NCBI GenBank assembly: GCA_963920665.1
Contig: OY987264.1
Coordinates: forward strand, 30,732,906-30,796,905
DNA length: 64,000 bases
Reading direction: 5' to 3'
From: Straminergon stramineum
Taxonomy: Eukaryota > Streptophyta > Bryopsida > Hypnales > Calliergonaceae
Within the stretch, counting starts at the first letter, position 1. Each line of letters begins with the position of its first letter. The notes below the pieces were generated by a model. It made no database searches. It was not told where the DNA came from and was given only the letters and a program-made list of their open reading frames with translations. The translations under genes were made by a program, and so were the position numbers. This document shows positions 59,406-64,000 of this stretch, in pieces.

Positions 59406-61154
59406 ATGGTGAATTCGGAGGAGAGGAAGCTTGGCAGCGATGGAGGGGAGGTGATTGACGATGGGGCGATTGACAGTGGAGCTCATGTGGATGTGAGCTC
59501 GGAGGCCTCGGATGTGGACTCCAAGTCGAAGGCGCGCGGGAGAAAAAATTCGAAGCGGGAGCGGGAGACAACGACGACGGGGGAAGCGGGAGATGGAGAT
59601 GGAGATGGAGATGGAGATGGTACGCCCGAGGAGCGGGTGAGGAGGCGGCGAGGGGGTCCGGAGAATGGACTGCATCAGTACCGTGGTGTGAGGCAGCGGC
59701 AGTGGGGACGCTGGGTGGCGGAGATTCGAGAGCCGCGGTTGCGGACGAGGATGTGGTTAGGCACGTTCGGGACGGCGTTGGAAGCTGCGCGCGCTTATGA
59801 TGAGGCTGCGCTCGTGTATCATGGCAGCGGCGCCAGGTTGAACCTTCCCCATGAGAGGGAGCAGCAGCATCGGGTTACGGCTGGAGGTTGTAGCAGCGCG
59901 AGTAATAATAATTTTAATAATCATCCGAATTATCATCGTCTTTTCACAAGCATGAATGTAAATTCAGAGGAGATTGGAAACGGAATGGCGAACCTGGGGG
60001 AAGGTTATGGTTGCAGCTTGAAGAGAGTTGATGATGGAGCGCAGTTACGTCGTTCCGCGTCCTGTACTGTTGGAGTTGGTTTGATGCCGACGGGGAGCTT
60101 CTCGCATCATCTTCCGTGGTCGGATAATTCGTGTGATCGGACTGGACAATCGATTCCGAATTTTAGCCACGCGCCGGCGAGTGAGAGTGTGCTAATGCGC
60201 TCGTCGTCGTGCAATGTCGATTCGGATCGTCTTTTTCCGCCTCAAGTGATGTCGAATTACTCGAGATTGAGTTCTTGTGAAATGGCGCCGGACCGGCAGC
60301 CTCCGCACGAGGTGTTTTTTAACAAGACTTACGGTGGAAGCTTGGGACTGCGGTCGCCTATTATCGCCTGTGAGCTTGGTGCGGATTGTCCATTTGCGAA
60401 CAGAATAGGGAGAGGCTTGCACTCAACGAGTTCTACGCAACATCGCCCCGATGTGAAGATGAACGCTGCTGCTCCAGCTCAGTTTAAACTGAACGAGTTT
60501 CCCGCTGATGGCCAGTACAAGGAAGGAAGTCTTACTGATGACGCGCCTGGAGATATGCTCGACGTTACTACGCGGCATGGGCCTCCTCCCGAACCTTGCC
60601 AGGACTGCTGCCTTGAAGGTTTTTCGGAGTACGGTACCATCTCCGAGGGCTCTGCTGAGAATTCTTCTGAGCTAGTGCAGCCCACGGACTTTGGAAGCCT
60701 TGTTTTAGAGTCCGAGTTGCAGGCTATGGTAACGCCGCATGAATCACAGCTTCAGAGTAGTATAACGACAGCTAGTGATCCAGTTTCATCAGTATCGTCC
60801 ATTACATCGTCAACGATGCTGGGAGGTGATGCAGGATCACCGACTTCGTTCTGGCCGGACAGCAGCACTGGAACGCAGGAGCGGTCGCTTCAACAGTCCG
60901 ATTCTTTTTTTTGGAACAACATTCAAGACCAGACTTCAAGCTTCCTTCTGAAGCCGTGTGCAGATCTACAGCCTGACACGAACGTTTGCTGGGACGACGA
61001 CGACGACGACGCTCCAATTCCAATCCTCCCACCGCCACCTCTTTTTGATCTTCCCGATCTGCCGAATTTGACCTTCGACTCTCTTGCGGACGTTTTCTGC
61101 GACACACCGAAGACGACGGGAGTCGACCAGGCGAAGAACTTCGCCGACATTTAG
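59406..61154 (+). CDS. AP2/ERF transcription factor, DREB/ABI4-like
   Basis: A single exon of 582 aa with one AP2 domain at about residues 90-149: [19 protein letters not shown], then [20 protein letters not shown], ending ARLNLP. The Val and Glu in WVAEIRE are the DREB-type choices; ERF types usually have Ala and Asp. [11 protein letters not shown] recalls ABI4/DREB-A3, while overall subgroup placement is uncertain. The N-terminus is acidic to Lys-rich ([10 protein letters not shown]) with a Gly-Asp run at about 60-73 from a GATGGA repeat. The long C-terminus has repeated RRSAS / RSSS serine motifs, ends in an acidic and Pro-rich stretch ([18 protein letters not shown]), and finishes with [13 protein letters not shown], probably an activation region. 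It would bind DRE/CE1-type promoter elements in the nucleus. Much longer than ABI4 (328 aa). Confidence 0.93.
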   Translation: MVNSEERKLGSDGGEVIDDGAIDSGAHVDVSSEASDVDSKSKARGRKNSKRERETTTTGEAGDGDGDGDGDGTPEERVRRRRGGPENGLHQYRGVRQRQWGRWVAEIREPRLRTRMWLGTFGTALEAARAYDEAALVYHGSGARLNLPHEREQQHRVTAGGCSSASNNNFNNHPNYHRLFTSMNVNSEEIGNGMANLGEGYGCSLKRVDDGAQLRRSASCTVGVGLMPTGSFSHHLPWSDNSCDRTGQSIPNFSHAPASESVLMRSSSCNVDSDRLFPPQVMSNYSRLSSCEMAPDRQPPHEVFFNKTYGGSLGLRSPIIACELGADCPFANRIGRGLHSTSSTQHRPDVKMNAAAPAQFKLNEFPADGQYKEGSLTDDAPGDMLDVTTRHGPPPEPCQDCCLEGFSEYGTISEGSAENSSELVQPTDFGSLVLESELQAMVTPHESQLQSSITTASDPVSSVSSITSSTMLGGDAGSPTSFWPDSSTGTQERSLQQSDSFFWNNIQDQTSSFLLKPCADLQPDTNVCWDDDDDDAPIPILPPPPLFDLPDLPNLTFDSLADVFCDTPKTTGVDQAKNFADI

Positions 61155-63464
61155 ACAATGACGAAAGCTGATTCTTGCATCCATCAATTTTTTGGTTTCA
61201 CCACAACTTAGAAAGTTCTCTTGCTTCTTCAATACGTGTAGTATCCTTTCGAATTACGGTGTTAGGTCGTTACGTTTAGGGAAACAGAGTGTAATATATG
61301 CCTCAGTCTTCAGTTATTCAGTTCCTCCAATTTTTACGAGCAAGCAGGTGAACGAGCTGTAGTCCGCAAGTGAATCAAATCCGAAGATCGATACAGTGTG
61401 GACACAACGCAGATTCCTTTTCATCAATTTTGACTGTGTAGAGAAGTTACTACTGTTTTCGTGCGCAGACTGCGACACTGTTTTCAAGCTGTTCTCAGTC
61501 AGACACGACCCTTCCTGTGACATTAAAAAATTAAAAAAAAATTGTAAAAAATTGACTACTCGTGCTGCAACCTCTTCGTCTGTATTTACATTCAACCTTG
61601 TGGTGCTTTCTCGGTCACATTGCAATATCAGTCTTCACGTCTTGAATCCTGGGTCTACGACGCTTAGGGATCTCCTTTGCATGGAAAGATTACACTAAAG
61701 TACATTTCCGTGTTAACTTAGCTTACCAGATATGACGGGTTGCGGGTTCACTCTTCTCAAGGGTCGGTGGATTTTAATTTTAAAAATTAATATAATTTTT
61801 TGGAAAGAAACCTTACATTCAAACTTCTTTGATGTCAACGTGTTCATATGGACTAGTAAGCTTATTGCATGAAAAAGTGACAATGAAGAAGTGCTTGAGT
61901 AGTAGTGGTGGTCCAGGACACTTTTTAAAATTAAACTCCTTACTTATATTATTCAACTTCCTGTGATAAGTCAAGGCACAAAATGAATTTTGAATGGATA
62001 CTGTACCTGAGCTCCCTAGGATTTGGTATTTGAAGATGAAAATATTTTTTACTTGCGTACCTCTTGCGTTTGCAGTCTGACCTTGGTTTCCTTGTACAGT
62101 AGTTGTATGAACTTCCCTATTTCCCAACTGCAGCGCCATTTACAGACATCAAAGGACGCACGTAGAAAAGTACATCTCGTGTTTGAACGGCGAATGAGAT
62201 ATAAGAGAAAGTGATACTAAAGAAGTCTGGATTCACTTCATGACTTAATTGCTCTCCCAGCGGCTGTTAGAATAGGAATTTAAATAGCTGAAAATTACTA
62301 ATATATCAAAACAAAGCACCTTAGTTTAGAATTAATACCGGGAAATATATAATATGAGCATACGACACCATTGCAAAGCTTCAATAACACAAATAGACAT
62401 ATTTTCAGAAAATTTGACAAGCAACTACTTAATTATGTCATTAAACAAGCCCGAACATCAAATCTTGCACCGCATTGCTAAGTTAATCTCCTCAAGTTTC
62501 AAAGTACCATTTGGATTCTTTCCTTCACCAGCATTGCAGCATTGCATCAACAACAATGTCAATGATGCTAGATCGACGCATCCTCCTTTTCAAGTAAGCT
62601 ACCGGTATATCAGTATACGAATCACAAGATCGAAATCAACGACAAAAGTTGATAAAAGTGTTGCTAGATCTTACCTCTTCCTTTGCGCCTTTTAATGTAA
62701 TGTTCAAAGAAAGCATGTGATGCTCCTGATCAATGTACTGTACTGTACATGCACTCCTGCTGTAACACTCATGGAACGATGTCTGTCTCTCTCCCCTCCA
62801 ATTCTTATTACTGATTCCGCTAACTATAACATTTTGCAAGCCAACAGAAATCAACCTGATGCTAAGATCAACTTAAATATGCTTGTGTGACTGCAGCTTA
62901 ATTAACAACAAGAACGGACGAACAAACAAAACAAAACAAAACAAACAAATAAAATACAAAAAAGCGTGGTGCGAACTGACACAAATGAGCAGCAACTTCG
63001 AAACGATTAGGTTGGCTAGGGTTTGAAATTTCCTCCCCCCCCCCAAGTCCCCCGATTCGAAGTCTTCCAATCGATGTCCAAGTCTCTCTCCCAAGTCAAG
63101 ACTGAGTCTCCAGTTCCAAGTCAGCTGCAGGTTGGCTGCTTGGGGGGCCGGGGGGAGGGGGGGGGGACCAGTGAATGGAACAACAGAGGCTTGGGAGACG
63201 GCCACGTATCAGGGGTAAAAGCTACGCGGTGGAAGTTACCGTACTCAGCGCACTGCAGTGTGGTCCTGAGTCCTGAGTCCTGACCGGACTGGGACCCAAA
63301 CTTTTTTAATTTACCCTCCCTCACTATTATCTAGGCCGGTAAATTAGAGCTAATTTTTCGTTTTACCCTCCGACGGAAGTGAGAAGTTACCGTACCCTCC
63401 CCCAAGCACATGAGCCGCCAAAGGCTTGACCCCTAGGCCCTTGTAGACCCCTTGGGCTTTTTCA
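61155..63464 (-). other. Region with weak evidence for a minus-strand spliced transcript
   Basis: After the AP2 stop the sequence is not strongly AT-rich. On the minus strand, the segment ending at a GTAAGATC donor (62677) encodes MLSLNITLKGAKEE, and 62132-62070 (after TGCAG, before GTACGC) would continue it in frame with LGNREVHTTTVQGNQGQ. A leader-like AAACCCTAGCC is at about 63020-63030. No family is recognisable and no complete model could be built; it may be non-coding. Confidence 0.2.
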
Positions 63465-63917
63465 TTAACCCTTAAAGGATGGACTGGTGCCCTTGGAAAT
63501 CAACCCTTTTGGAACCATGTGACATCATCTACATTAAAAAAATCAAAAGTACTCATTGGAGGTCAAATTACTGTAGAAGATCTTCCCTTTCTGCACAAAA
63601 TTCCAAGGATAAATAGTTGTAGTTCTGTCCTAGATAGAGAGATTCCTTGTCATCCATCGGACACTAAATGTCCGTGTCGACCTTTATGAGTTAAAGGACG
63701 GATTGGTGCCTATGGTGGTAATCAACCCTTTTGAAATCATGTGACATCATCTACATTAAAAAAAATCAAAAATATACATTGGAGGTCAAAATACTATAGG
63801 AGATCTCCCCTTTCTGCATAAAATTCGAAGGATGAATAGTTGCAATTCTATCCTACATAGAGAGATTCTTTGTCATTCATTAGACACAAAACGTCCTCTT
63901 TGAGGTTTAAGGGTTAA
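63465..63917. mobile_element. Tandem dimer of the small TTAA element, family D
   Basis: Unit 1 is 63469-63690 (222 bp) and unit 2 is 63695-63913 (219 bp), with single TTAA sites at 63465-63468, 63691-63694 and 63914-63917. The outer ends are CCCTTAAAGGATGG and TTTAAGGG. The units are clearly similar to each other and to the diverged copy at 5041-5258. Confidence 0.75.
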
Positions 63918-64000
63918 TGATAATTATTAATTCATACAAATTTGATGTTTCAAATCCATCCATTATTTTGATTAATTTTTGGATTTAGGGACAGTGATTT

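Noticed and set aside
59042..59458. 138-codon ORF overlapping the AP2 gene start
   Set aside because: Different frame from the AP2 gene, lies across its TATA-like box and leader, and has no recognisable motif.

Overview
The window looks like nuclear DNA of a land plant. Six genes have clear plant protein families with spliced or plant-typical structures: a conserved coiled-coil protein, a cyclophilin, an MTP1-type zinc transporter, a PTAR1-like prenyltransferase-alpha-repeat protein, an OTLD1-type OTU deubiquitinase and an RPK2-like LRR receptor kinase. A seventh encodes an AP2/ERF factor. Introns are GT-AG, intergenic DNA is strongly AT-rich, and there are many small inverted-repeat DNA transposons but no recognisable LTR retrotransposon. 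A seed-free plant such as a moss is my guess, but nothing here settles the lineage.

Layout. 1-3.3 kb: coiled-coil gene (+, four coding exons). 3.7-5.5 kb: abutting TTAA-flanked inverted-repeat elements and a tandem repeat. 6.3-8.4 kb: a six-exon cyclophilin gene (-) that I rebuilt from splice junctions; its exons are too short to stand out as ORFs. 12.2-13.6 kb: MTP1-like zinc transporter (-, two exons). 13.6-23 kb: AT-rich DNA full of nested elements and a possible gene relic near 20 kb. 23.1-27.5 kb: nine-exon PTAR1-like gene (-). 28.9-29.6 kb: nested TTAA elements. 30.4-35.0 kb: eight-exon OTLD1-like gene (-), with 5' leader to about 36.1 kb. 36.1-44 kb: gene desert with more elements. 44.6-48.2 kb: intronless RPK2-like kinase (+) with two upstream ORFs. 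48.2-58.5 kb: desert with foldback and GC-ended elements. 59.4-61.2 kb: single-exon DREB/ABI4-like AP2 factor (+). 61.2-64 kb: weak evidence of a minus-strand transcript and a tandem TTAA-element dimer.

The genes do not form a pathway; they are an ordinary mix of signalling (RPK2), chromatin or ubiquitin (OTLD1), transcription (AP2), metal homeostasis (MTP1) and protein folding (cyclophilin). The cyclophilin and MTP genes are much more A/T-rich in codon choice than the others and lie together in the AT-rich block.

The most interesting unexplained signal is a set of non-autonomous elements with termini TTAA-CCCCTAAA...TTTAGGGG-TTAA. Sequence similarity stops at the TTAA, copies share single TTAA junctions, and they insert into one another. 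This resembles TTAA-target transposons (piggyBac or Sola3 type), which to my knowledge are not well documented in plants.
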